From positions 1,005,501-1,069,500 of the forward strand of contig NC_059388.1 in NCBI RefSeq assembly GCF_019703515.2: a stretch of 64,000 nucleotides of DNA, written 5' to 3'. The notes below the pieces were generated by a model, which worked only from the letters and a program-made list of their open reading frames with translations, did not search any database and was not told where the DNA came from. The stretch is from Myxocyprinus asiaticus. Lineage: Eukaryota > Chordata > Actinopteri > Cypriniformes > Catostomidae. Below, piece by piece: positions 19,836 to 31,515 of the stretch (the stretch's first letter is position 1; the number at the start of each line of letters is the position of its first letter). The position numbers and the translations under genes were made by a program.

Positions 19836-20656
19836 TCGTCCTTCTCTTGAAATCTCTGCATAGTCCTCTGATGCCCAAGAAGCTCCTGACTACCGACACG
19901 TCGGTTGGGGCTTTGATGTTTTGGATGGCTTGAACTCTCCCTGCCATTGGCACCCACCAATAAGCCCACGTACTCAACCTTGGTGCGGCACCACTGACCC
20001 TTGGAGAGGCCCAGCCTGGCTCCTGCGCTGGAAAGCTGGCTGAGCAAGTATCGTATTTCGGTCAGGTGTGCTTCAAATGTCTGACTTCACATAAGGATGT
20101 CATCCACATAGATCAGGTTGCCACGGGCAGCAGCATCACTCATGGCTTTGTGTAAGAAGATATTAAACTGAGCTGGAGAGTTTGAATATCCGAATGGGCA
20201 TCGGTTCCAAGTGAACTGTCGATTGCCAAAAGAGAAAGCCAGCTTGTACTGATCCACTGGGTCGACTTTCATTGTCCAAAACCCATTGGACACATCAATG
20301 GTTGAAAAGAAACCGGCTCTTTTCACTTTCGCAAGCTCCTGATCCAGGTGGACCATGGGCCATAGTGAAAGAGGGACCTGTTTGTTCAGTTGTTGATAGT
20401 CAATCGTCAAGCGACTCTTAAAATTTGGCTTCAACACCGGCCATAATGGTGAGTTATATGTGGAGTTACCCTCTCGAATGATGTGTTTCCTCAGCAATGT
20501 GTCAAGTATCCCTTGGATTGACTCGTAGGTGACTAAAGGAATTCTGTACTGGCGTATGAATGTGGGTGGTGCATTTGGGTCAGTGGGGATACGAACTGTA
20601 TGGATTTCAGTGATTCCACAGTCATTGGAATCCCTTGAAGATCTGTTGGAAGTCAT
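19805..20656 (-). pseudogene. E2 reverse transcriptase, first RNase H mostly deleted
   Basis: 20087-20656 has RT fingers and palm: VRIPTDPNAPPTFIRQY, SRLTIDYQQLNKQ, FFSTIDVSNGFW, RCPFGYSNSPAQF and YVDDIL. It ends at a stop just after YVDDILM (change near 20087). 19805-20047 continues the thumb in another frame (TKVEYVGLLVGANG). At about 19848 some 400 bases that encode the rest of the connection and first RNase H in E1 (about 1141-1535) are gone. Motifs are otherwise nearly the same as E1. Inactive. Confidence 0.85.
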
Positions 20657-20721
20657 GAAACAACTTCTGCAGTTCTTGTCTTTGACCCTCTGTCGTTAAG
20701 GCATCTGCCTTTAGTGAGTTG

Positions 20722-22141
20722 TTAGAATCCCGGATAAGGTTCCTCTGGTGGGGAACCGGCTTCGTCACCAGTTGAAATCATGTCACCAGAATGGGCAGCA
20801 AGGGCGTACACAACCATGTCTGTTTCTTTGCCCAAGGCAGCACTGCAGATTGCTTCATTGTGTAGCCCCTCATGACAAGCAACGGTGATCATTTTGTTCA
20901 GGAAGGTGAGAAGGAGGGGTTCAAGGTTCTCCCCCCTCGTCAAGGATGGAGGCAGCTCTCCAATCACGGGCACTGTCAGCTCGAAGTCATGAAACGAGCT
21001 GTCGATCAGCAGCCCTAATGGTCGATGTGCCATCACAACAATTGGTATGTTCGTTAGGTTCTTGGCAAGCAAGTAAGCTGAGCAGTTGTTGAGCTCAAGC
21101 AGAGGTGTGCCACAGACGGTCAGGCTGAGTTCCCAGAAGTATGGCAAGGGTTGGAAGAATGTCTGTGAACCCAGTATCATCTGTCCCATGAGGTGGACAG
21201 GGGCACCTACAGTTCTTGCTGGGATAGTCAGGTCAAACTCGTTCCCTGCCTGACACGCCTGAGGGAAGGTCTGATCAGACAACATGTGTTCTGGATCAAC
21301 CCCCACAGGATGGTTTTCAATGCTTGCCTGAGACCATAGGACCTGGTTGACAGTGTCCAGCAGAGCACCTAACCTAACAAGGATATCGGCCCCCACAAGG
21401 AGTGAGGGATCAAGTTGGGGAATCACACTCTTGAAGTGTGTAAACCTCCTCTTTCCAATTTGAATGGAAAGAGCACATATCCCAATAGCCTTAATGGGCC
21501 TCTGCTGTGACTCTGCAGAAAGAAGGCTGTGACTTTTGTGCATGAAGGACGGAGACAAGCTGTTGTGACATAGCTTGTCGTACAAAGCATGACTTACGGC
21601 AGACTTTTCAGACCAGAGTGCGACAAGCACATCAGGTACCAAGATACCGTTAGCATGCACACCTCCAGCTATGCAGGGGCTATACAAAGCTGGGTTTGAG
21701 TTTTGTAGTGAGCAAAGGAATGATGGGTGCTCACGGGTCCGCCAAGCTGCGGTGTTTGTGGAGTCACAGATGACTCGAGGCCAGAGCCAAGATTAGTCTG
21801 GGTGTCTGGGTGATGACAATGCGTTGACTCAAGTGTCACAAGTGGGCTCTCCTGACCTTTTGATATAAGTGACTCGGTCGTCTGAAGCATGACGGCTGTG
21901 GGCTAGACGGACCGGATTCAGGGTTGCGACCTGGGCCCACATGTGCCCGCAAAGGCAGTCGATCAGCGGGACTAGTCGGTCCAGCAGGTCCTGGCCGATA
22001 AGAAGTTGTTCTGTGTCGAAAGCACAGATGTAGATGGGATGGTTGAAGGTCATCTCCTGGAAGGTGATATCAAGCCAAGCGCATTTTGTGATGGGAGCCC
22101 TGTTTTGTGTGTAGCTGGCAAGTGCCTGCAGTGGTTTACCG
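20722..22141 (-). pseudogene. E2 protease-like region and pre-RT domain
   Basis: 20722-21687 matches the E1 second protease-like fold and pre-RT domain (VPDVLVALWSEKSAVS, LLVGADILVRLGALLD, ELNNCSAYLLAKNLTN). 21829-22141 holds the end of the first protease-like fold (CAFDTEQLLIGQDLLDRL), but its catalytic loop (present in E1) is absent because the sequence switches to gag of another subfamily at 22141. Frames shift at about 21690-21890. E2 therefore lacks a usable protease. Confidence 0.75.
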
Positions 22142-23334
22142 TAGGGCTTTACACAGAGCTGAGTAGTGGTCTCGGGTACCAGTCGGTAGCGTTTCCATGA
22201 ACACATGGACACTCCTTACAGTAGTCTTCCATATGAGCTTGAGTTTTTCCCATGATGAAGCATAAGGTAAGTCAACCAGACAGTGCTCAGTTTCTCTGAG
22301 ATAATCGTCGATTGTTTAAATCTTGATTACTCGGGTCAAAGCACTCTATGTCCCCTGCGAGGGACTCTAGTCGTCGAGCGCGCAAGCCTTGGTGTCGGTA
22401 TGACCGCGGGTCGTCAGAGTCATCCAAAACACCATAGTCACTCAGATCGCTATAGTGATGAGGACAACTTCCTCCCCTTCTTGGTGGGGAAGGAGTCCAG
22501 TTGACGCGCGGGGGTGGACCCCGGGTTGCGTACAGCTCCCTGGCTAATGGGATCCTCGAGCTGCTTACACCACTGTGGGCTTGGAAGTAATTTTCCCCCC
22601 TCCGTGGTGTGGAATCAGTCAGTTGAAAGCAAGGTGGCGTGACTGAAAACTGATTGGGGGGGCAACTGTAAGGAGGGGCACCTGCATCCAACCAACGGGC
22701 CGCTGGAGGTGCTTGAAAGGTGTCTTGGAGGACAAAGTCAGAGACTGTACCACTAGAGGCAGCTTGGCTCCTAGCGTGTGTCCCTGGGTTTCTCAGGGGC
22801 ACATTTCTATGTGTAGTGCTAAAGAGGGGACCCTCTTGTTGTGCTGTGCGTTTCAGCTGCACTTACCTGATCTGACTCTAATCTTGGCTGGGCAGCTTGA
22901 AGCTGCCTGCACAGGGTTTCGTTTTCCTTCTGCATCCAGGCATTATCTTCCTGCGCCTGGACTTTCTCAGCTTGGGTGCACCTATCTTCTTGGTGCAGGC
23001 TGAGATTTTCCCTCTGCACCGCTTGGTAGCTGCTCTTCAGCTGGGTGATCTGGGCCTGGTGCTCTGCGGTTTGCAGTTGGGTTCTGCGGTGATGAAGAAG
23101 GAACATTTGGCCCACTAGGTCTGGGATTGTGCACTTTGGCTTCCTGACCGGGTTGCTGACATAATCAACTAGTTCCTGCAATACTTCATCACAACGACTA
23201 ATATTGTAGCCATTTAGGTTATCTCTCTCCTCTACGGAGAGATGGAGGACAGCAGCGACCACATCTTGCAGTGCTGGGTTGTCTGACCTCTGAGGAGCTT
23301 CAGCTCCAGTCACACGGGGCGATTGGCGACTCAT
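22142..23334 (-). pseudogene. E2 gag-like protein of a second subfamily, frameshifted and C-truncated
   Basis: The ATG at 23332-23334 opens MSRQSP...GAEAP, the same opening as E1 gag, then diverges: VEERDNLNGYNISRCDEVLQ, a long coiled coil (about residues 75-150, rich in Gln, Glu, Leu) and a frameshift near 22840. The middle frame (22287-22862) is Pro/Arg/Ser-rich, ending SLAGDIECFDPSNQDLNNRR, which matches the start of the E1 capsid-like region at much lower identity than pol. A third frame carries about 45 more capsid-like codons up to 22142, where the sequence jumps into E1-type pol. The basic tail and the gag stop context seen in E1 are missing. Confidence 0.75.
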
Positions 23335-23760
23335 TTTACTGAGGCAATACAAATGCTCGCGACACGGGGGCTCTGATAGCTTGTTGTTACAGTTGCTATA
23401 ATGCTGACACGAACGCACAGGTGAGAGGCTTCGACCTGTGGCTTATGGGTTACTGTTATGTAATGTGCAAATTTCACTGCGTTCTCTCCTTGGTGGACAT
23501 CAATTAGGTGACTTACCACCTCTCTGTAACATCTAGGTGAAAGCGTTAGGAGTTTACAACAATTGTAGGCTTTGAGCAGACTATCGTAAACTTACCAACC
23601 CCTGATTCACTCTAAGAGTTCTTTCACACCACACTGGCTTATGCTTGGCAAGTCGTGAGAAAAATAAATTGTCAAACAGAACCAAACTTTGAAGTAATGA
23701 TTCAAGTTATTACTTTGGATTCTTATGCATACACACTGTGACAAACTGGCACATAGGTTG
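23335..23760 (-). other. E2 5' leader
   Basis: About 430 bases between the gag ATG and the primer-binding site. No coding pattern was recognised. Confidence 0.5.
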
Positions 23761-23777
23761 CCTCAAACGGGGCACCA
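23761..23777 (-). other. E2 primer-binding site
   Basis: Minus strand TGGTGCCCCGTTTGAGG, 7 bases inside the LTR edge at 23785. It begins with the TGG needed to pair with a tRNA CCA end. It is the same site as in E1 with small changes. A second PBS-plus-LTR-edge look-alike lies inside the LTR at 23891-23920. Confidence 0.7.
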
Positions 23778-23784
23778 ATTATTA

Positions 23785-24554
23785 TGTAGGTGCTACTGGT
23801 TGTTTAGATAAGTGATACTATCAGAAATGATTAATAATTATTTCTTATTAATTAATATTTAAATTAAATAATAGAATCTAACTTATTAAAGCCTCACACG
23901 GGCACCAATAATGATGTAGGCTACGTTCAGGAGCGGGTTTGGTTATTAGCAATAATCAATAATTATCAAAGATAATTATTAATTATTAAAATCAATAGAA
24001 CATTGAGAATCAGTGTTAGCTTTTTAATCCTTTAAATCAACAATCATAAAGATAAGCATCAATTATCAAATTCAACAGAATATTAATTATCAAAGATAAT
24101 CATTAATTATTAAAATCAATGAAACATTGATTAGAATTAACACTAGCTTATTGATCCTTCAAATTCAACAATCATCAAAGATAATTATCAATTATCAAAA
24201 ATCATTAGAATATTAATAAGGATTAATATCACCGGGGCACCACTCTGGAATCAGGGACTAATAACCAGACAGTATAACAGTCTCAATATTAGATTGTTCT
24301 CTTAGGAAAATCAACGTCCGGAGAACATCGACCTTCAAAAAGAAACAATGAAGGCTTGAATCTGAGCACTGACATCCCCTGCCAGCCTTTGACACAGGTG
24401 TATGCAAAACAAGCCAAAACACTTTATTGATGCAGTAATATCAAATAATAATCAATACAATGCAGTCAATAAACTTCCGATTTACAACTACAAACTAAAC
24501 AGTGACATGATTAGATATGGTAACCAAAATAAGCCTATAACACGAGAGGAAGGA

Positions 24555-24609
<55 letters not shown>

Positions 24610-25617
24610 GGTGTGTGTGTGTGTAAGGAGTGACGCACACAAAATGTTGGACATGACTCTCGTGGAGAGTACGTCACGCGAGAATGTGGGCGGAGAGAAG
24701 CCGGTTAATGGCGTCTGCCCATTTACCGCGTGTCTCCAATTGTGCGATAACTTAGTGATAAAGCTCAGCTTTGTCCCTAAGTTATCTACTAGCAAAAAGT
24801 GTGTGCGGGAATGTTTGTGAGGGGTCGCGTGTGTGTGGTTAGTACGAGAGAGAGAGAGAGAGAGAGAGAATAAGTGGTTGCACCAAAGCCGGTTTCGCGA
24901 TCGTGGGAGAGAAAGCAGCTGTTAGTTTATCACTCAGAGAAGCGGTGAACAGCTCATAAACCGTCCCACTGTCTTTGGATCTTTAATGGATAAACTCAGT
25001 TTAAATATCAAATATCTCATTAATGATAACAGTACGTTACAGTAATACCTTAAGTATTATTAGCAGCAATGAGCGGACTCGGCGGTCCGTAAACTGTACA
25101 AGCAATAACTTTGATACACAAGAATAACACACTATAATATTCTATCTCTGCCCAGACGTAAACCTCTTACTTGAATTGCATGAGGACGCAGGTAGAATGT
25201 GTGTTCATCCGTCGTTTGACTCCAACTCGGTTTCTCGAGGTTCGGGTGATGACGGGAGGCCGTTTCCGCGCTCTGTCGGCAGGCGGTACAGCTGCTGATT
25301 CTCAGCGGGCTGGCGGAGAAATCAGCGACGTCGACTTGGTTGAAGAGGGAAGAGAAATCTTCTTTCTTCACTTCTGCAGGCAAACGGATGAAGATGCGGA
25401 TTGCTCAGCGGTCTACTTCGGATCCGTTAGAGTGTTCGATGGAACGGAGTAATCTCAACTTGTCCAGCGAGATGGAGATTGTATGGCCACAGTTTCAAGT
25501 CAGACGTTACTTCCTTGTGCCACAAGGCTACACCTGAGAGCAGCGATAAGCTGCATCTACACACGGCAAGCAAAGTTGCTGGAAGCAATGCCCAGAAGGA
25601 TCTCAGAGATATTTCTA
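23785..25617 (-). repeat. E2 5' LTR, inner part (second LTR subfamily)
   Basis: The plus strand starts TGTAGGTGCTACTGGTTGTT. The rest matches the LTRs at 33669-35562 and 38204-40039 (shared: AT-rich ATTATTAAAATCAATAGAAC stretch, CACTGACATCCC, TATGCAAAACAA, GCCCAGACGTAA, GGATCCGTTAGAGTGTT), not the E1 LTR. It holds a GT run (24556-24605) and a GA run (about 24846-24869). It breaks at 25617 where L1-b inserted; the rest is at 36235-36361. Confidence 0.85.
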
Positions 25618-25856
25618 TTTTTTTTTTTTTTTTTTTTGACTATTTGTAATTAACATTTTTTTATTGATTCAAAAAGAAAGCACAACAGAGAAAAACACAA
25701 CATATATACACCGAATCAACATTTAACTTTTAACACTCATTAATATCCCTCCCCGAACACCCCTGTGGTCACACAAAATAATACACACACGCAAACAATA
25801 AAATAAAAAATAAAAATAAATAAAAATAAAATATATATTAAATATACATAATTAAA

Positions 25857-28800
25857 CTAAACATCTCCCTCCTCATCCCTTCCCCTAGAGTCCTCCAAAA
25901 CTGCCAAATACCTACCCCACTTCCTGAAAAATATGTCCTCCCACCCCAGCCTTCCATCTATCATCCTCTCATAAGCCGCCACCCTCCTCATCTCCGCACA
26001 CCACTCTGGAAATGGTGGCGCTCTGTCTGACTCCCATCCCCTTAAAATAATTTGTCTACCGATCATCACGCTAGTCAGAACCCAATTTTTTATATATTTG
26101 TCACCCGAATTTATAACTTCCCCATCGCCCAAAATGCAAAGTCTGGGGCAAAGTAAAATTTGAGTGTCCAGAATGTCACGCAAATAATTCTGAATCTTTA
26201 AACAAAAATCTTGGATATTAACGCATCCCCAAAAAACATGGGCTATGTCTCCAACTTCTGATTGGCATCGCCAGCATGTGGGTGTGTCTTTAAGACCAAG
26301 CCTGTATAATTGAGAGGGGGTCCAATAAAATCTTTGTAAAATCTTAAATTGCATAAGGTGAACCCTTGCATCTCTAGATGCAGACTTGACATTTTTCAGA
26401 ATCTTAGTCCACACTCCATCCTCCAATACTAAATTCAAATCTTTCTCCCATAATTTCTTAATAGAAGTTAAAACTCCATCCCCCATACTCTGAATTAACA
26501 GGGAGTAGTACACTGATGCCTCATGACCTTTTCCAAAAGCCGCAATCACCTCTCCCAAAGCATCTGCCTCCTCAGGGGGGTGTGTGCTACTCCCAAAAAT
26601 AGTACAAAGCAGGTGGCGCAATTGTAAATACCTATAAAACGGAGGTCTGGGGATCCCAAAATGTTGGACCAAGTTTTCAAACGATCTCAACACTCCACTT
26701 TCATATAGGTCACCGAGTGTAGCAACCCCCCTCACAATCCACTCTGGCCAGCAGAAAGGGGACTTGCCAATACACAATCTTGGGTTCTGCCATATGCTCA
26801 AGGCAACATTTAAATAAGTGTCCAATTTAAACAATCTGGACACTTTAGTCCATACCGACTGTAAATGCGAAATAACGGGGTGTAACTTAACTTTTCCAAT
26901 TAGTTTGATAGAGATGCTTTGTAACGGCGAGAGGCAAGAGCTGCCTGTTCAATAACAAACCAGGGAGGGGCTCTCTCAGGTGGAAGTGACCAATGAGCCA
27001 AATGTCTGAGACTGAACGCATAGTTCATAAACAGTAATAAAACAAAATCTTGGGTAGTCCTAGCCCACCTTTGTCAATCGGCCTATGTAACTTATTAAAA
27101 TGCAATCTGGGACGTTTACCATTCCAAATGAAGGACTTCGCTATGCTATCGAATTGCTTGAAATAAGAGAGGGGGACATCTACAGGTAGCGACTGTAGCA
27201 GGTAGTTAAATTTTGGAATACAATTCATTTTAATAACATTAACCTTCCCAATCATCGATAAATGTAATGAAGCCCACCTGCCCACATCACTCGAAAACCT
27301 TTTTATTAAAGGGTCAAAATTAACACTAACTAAATCAGACAAATTTGCTGGGAATAAAATCCCCAAATACTTAATGCCCTGTTTGGGCCACTGGAAGGTG
27401 CCTGGCTGGAAAGCCGTTACTGGGCAGTATGCTGTCAGAGCCAAAGCTTCAGATTTAGACCAATTAACTTTGTATCCTGAGAACTTAGAAAAGGAATGAA
27501 TAATTCTGTGGAGGCAAGGCATAGATCTAGTAGGTTCAGAGACAAATAATAAAATATCATCTGCGTAAAGCAGACGTTTATGCGCCACACCTCCCGCCAC
27601 CACCCCTGGAAAATCATCCTACTTTCTTATCGCGGCTGCTAATGGTTCCAGGGCAAGACAGAACAATAAAGGGGAAAGAGGGCAGCCCTGCTGAGTTCCC
27701 CTATCCAAAACAAAATAATCTGAAATTAATCCATTTGTTTGTACCGCTGCTACAGGGTGTCTATAAAGTAACTTAATCCATCCAATAAAAGTATTTCCGA
27801 ACCCATACATTTCCAAAACCTTAAAAAGATAATCCCATTCTACCATATCAAACGCCTTTTCGGCGTCAAGTGAAATGGTAGCGATCGGAGGTTGCTCATT
27901 CGCTACTGACCACATGATATTGATGAGACGCTTGATGTTATCAGAAGAGCTGCAGCCTGAATAAACCCCACCTGATCTATAAGTATAAGACATGTCATAA
28001 CTGTACTTAATCGATTAGCCAGAATTTTTGACAATATTTTTACATCTAGTTGGATCATGGAGATTGGACGGTAACTTTTACACTGACTTGGATCTTTGTC
28101 TTTTTTAAGAATCAGACTGATCCAGGCTTGTGTCATGGTTGGCGGAAGTTTTCCATTCTTTAATGATTCAGTATAAACTTCTAACAAAAGTGGAGCCAGT
28201 TCTGTAGCATAAGATCTGAAAAATTCAGCTGCAAAACCATCTGGCCCCGGAGCCTTGCCAGTAGGTAGGGACTTAATTACCTCATCAAGCTCCTCCAAGG
28301 TTATTTCATAATCAAGAGTTTTTTTGTTCAATCATCAATTTAGGGAGTTCTAATGGTTCCACAAAGATTCTAATATCTTCATCAGTAGACGAAGATGTGG
28401 AACTTTAAAGGCATTATTAATATCAATGGCTGAAGAAAAAATTTCACAACCAGCAGATTTAACTGAGGGAATGATAGAAAGAGACTCTCTCTGCTTTATA
28501 TATCTAGCCAAAAGCTTCCCTGCTTTGTCACCTGCACCTGACTCAAAGTATGACTATCTTGCCCTGAATAACCAAAACTCCACTTTCCGTGACAAAATAG
28601 TATTATATCTACATTTCAATAGGGTCAATTCTCTGAGGCCATCAGCTGACATACAGCACTTCAGCTCTGCCTCTGCACTTTTAATATTCTCTTCCAACTC
28701 CAAGTTCTCGTGCATTGAATTTTTTGATGAATGAGGCATAGTGTATGATACGACCCCTAAGAACTGCCTTCAGTGTCTCCCAAGCCATGCCCACAGAGGA

Positions 28801-29815
28801 TACAGAGGACCAGTTGGTCTCCATATAAACATTGATTTCAGTTGTTGGAAATCAGGATTTTGCAAAAGGGACACATTAAGGCACCAACTACATGATTTCT
28901 TTTTCTCTATATGTGGCATCACCTCTAAACTCACCAGGGTGTGATCTGAGACTAAAATGTTTCCAATTGAGCAATCCACAACAGATGAAATGAGGGATTT
29001 GGATATAAAAAAAAATCTATTCTAGAATAAATCTTATGGACTGATGAAAAAAATGTATAGTCCCTACCAGATGGGTTCAAAAGTCTCCAAATATCCGCAA
29101 GACCAAGATTTTTACACATCCTGTGAAGCGTCAGTGTTGCTCTAGGGGGTTTACACACTTTTGCTTCACTATGATCAAGGACTGAGTCCATCAAAAGATT
29201 AAAGTCTCCTCCCAATATTATATCATGAGGGTTGCCAGCGGCTTGCAACATCCCTTCAAGATCTATAAAAAAGCCTTGATCATCAGCGTTAGGTGTGTAA
29301 ATATTAGCCAAAATCAACCTTTGCCCTTGAATTTCAACTAACACAATAATGACTCTTCCTAATTTATCTTTAGTCTGTTTGAGAAATTAATTATAAATGT
29401 TTATTAATCAATATAATGACTCCCTTGCTCTTACTTGAGCCAGCACTAAAAAAAACATGTCCACCCCATATCTTCCCAAATTTCTCAGCTTCCTGCGGGG
29501 AGAGATGTGTTTTTGAAGAAACACTATATCATATTTCTTACGCTTAAGAAAATAACTAACCTTCCTTCTTTTTATGGGGTGCCCCAACCCATTCACATTC
29601 CATGTGGAGAGAGATAGTACACTCATATTAACATTTGACATATTGATATAATAAAATAAATTGTGTGTGAAAAACAAAATTATACAGACCACATTCCCCA
29701 TTAGTGAAGCAATCAACCCCCGAACAAAACAAACAGAAAAAAGAAAAATGTGCACATTAACCCGGCGCACGAAAGCGCCAACCGGCGACAGTCCCTTTAA
29801 ACTCAAAAGGTCCAT
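25857..29815 (-). pseudogene. L1-b ORF2 (endonuclease, RT, Cys-rich C-terminus), multiply broken
   Basis: Endonuclease: LSTWNVNGLGHPIKRRKV and VFLQKHISP (the usual QETH reads QKHI, so the metal-binding Glu is lost), then GGDFNLLMD and SRIDFFLYPNPS, with VSDHTLVSLEV read on through 28952. RT: SLILKKDKDPSQCKSYRPIS, SLDAEKAFDMVEWDYLF, GTQQGCPLSPLLFCLALEPL and YADDILLFVSEP. C-terminus (25857-26843): TCWRCQSEVGDIAHVFWGC, the Cys/His cluster typical of this clade. Frames are split at about 29408/29344, 28331, 27993, 27603 and 26843. The canonical protein nicks target DNA and copies its own mRNA. The domain order is complete apart from these breaks. Confidence 0.85.
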
Positions 29816-29849
29816 GAATGCCCACGAGCCTCCATGACAACTTTGCCAT

Positions 29850-30715
29850 CAGATTGCTCAATTTTGCCTCACAAATTACATAACAGAAAATACTTTGTAA
29901 AATAAACCCAGCAAATGGGAAGAATGAACACACAGAATGTGTAGATTCATTCTCAGAACTGTCTCATTGGTGTGATCATCCACAAAACAAATTCCAGCTG
30001 ATATAAAACCGTTCAGGTTCCTCGGACAGACAAATGAATGTTCAGTGAGCCAGCTGTTATGAGTTCAGCAGATGACGTAATCATTCCAATGTCTCGTAAA
30101 AAAACTCAACAAAACAAACTACAGCCAGCAGGAGGAATAAGCATGAAGAACGAACAGATTAATCCACAGCTGTTCCAAAGGAGTGTTATTCAATAGAACA
30201 AGCTCCAGCTGCTAGGCGGAACCAATACAAAAAGAAACAAAACCGGCATCCCGGTTCCCCGGATGGTCAAGTCAATTCACTCGGAGGCCGCATAAACGTA
30301 TATACCATGACTTACACAATCCGTCAACTTTATAAAAGACATCCTTTGTGTGAGCATGTAGATATTTTGTGGTCATCCGTAGTGTCCACTCTCAAACTGT
30401 CCGGGAACTTCAATGCAAAAGTAATCTTTCATCAATGCAAAAGTTTCTTTAAGGAAAGTGTTATTCACAAAACAAGCTCCAGCCGTTAGGCGGAGCCAAC
30501 GCAAAAACCCCAAAATGTCACCCAGCTTCCTCAAGAGTAAGTACAGCGAGTCAGGCCCACTCACATGAGAAACATCCAATAGTTTACTCAAACATTGATT
30601 CTATAAAAGATATTGCCTGTTTTGGACATGTAAATACTTTGCGACCGTCCTTCGTTTCTATTCTCAGTTTGACAGGAAACATCAGAGCAAACGAGATCTT
30701 TTTCTGATGTAAGAG
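29850..30715 (-). repeat. L1-b inter-ORF spacer with imperfect repeats
   Basis: A motif on the pattern CAAGCTCCAGC(C/T)G(C/T)TAGGCGG, followed by AACC(A)(A)(T)ACAAAAA, recurs near 30200 and 30475, each followed by a GCATCCCGG or CACCCAGCTTCC stretch and by ATAAAAGACAT...TGTGAGCATGTAG-like text. L1-c has the same arrangement (about 56570, 56640 and 56925). The units are roughly 250-300 bases. This lies between ORF1 and ORF2 where an internal promoter or entry site could sit; no function is shown. Confidence 0.65.
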
Positions 30716-30718
30716 TTT

Positions 30719-31135
30719 CTAACATTCCTTGAACCGATCGCGTTTCTCTCTTGTCAAACTCGCAAAGAAAATATTATGGTTCTTCCAAGAAAGCTTCCCT
30801 TTGCTCCTCGACTGGCGCAACACAAGATCTTTATCGGATGATCTCAGAAATCTGGCCAGAATCGATCTGGGCCTGTCTCCCTCAGCAGATCTGTGAGCTG
30901 GTACTCTATGAGCTCGCTCGATTTCCAGCTTGTGGCCTGTTATGTCGAGCAGACTTGGGAAAAACTCGTCTAGGAATTTCACCATATCTCTGCCCTCCTC
31001 ATGCTCCGGAATTCCAACAATTCAAACGTTATTCCTGTGGCTTCTATTCTCAAGATCTTCAAGCTTTTCAAGGAGATGTTCCAAATCAACTTTGGTCGCG
31101 GGTGGATTAGCGGTTAATTCCCTCTCCGAAGATTC
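30719..31135 (-). pseudogene. L1-b ORF1 C-terminal part (RNA-binding protein)
   Basis: MVKFLDEFFPSLL, ELERAHRV-type text (KLEIERAHRVPAHRS), then RSILARFLRSSDKDLVLR: the pattern of the L1 ORF1 RNA-recognition and C-terminal domains. It is cut at 31135 by L2-b; the N-terminal part is at 35811-36100. ORF1 proteins coat L1 RNA and act as nucleic-acid chaperones. L1-c has the matching piece at 57197-57655. Confidence 0.75.
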
Positions 31136-31515
31136 AAAATAAAAATAAAAAATAAAATCACTTTATTGTCACACAGCCATATACACAAGTGCAATGGTGT
31201 GTGAAATTCTTGGGTGCAGTTCCGATCAACATAGCAGTCGTGACAGTGATGAGACATATACCAATTTACAATAACATCAAATTAACACAGCACAATTTAA
31301 ACGTCAGAAATACACACAACAATATACAAATAATAACATACACTGTACAGTATACAATACGCACTATATAGATACACATTATTCAATAAAAATAAAAAAT
31401 AAAAATATATAAAAAAGTATATATAGTAGTATATATAGAATGTACTGTATTGACATTCAGGCTGTCGGTTGATAGTCAGTTGTTAAGAGAGAATATAATA
31501 TAATAATAATATAAT

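Noticed and set aside
24402..24820. Frames rich in Cys-Val or Thr-His
   Set aside because: Translations of the GT microsatellite.
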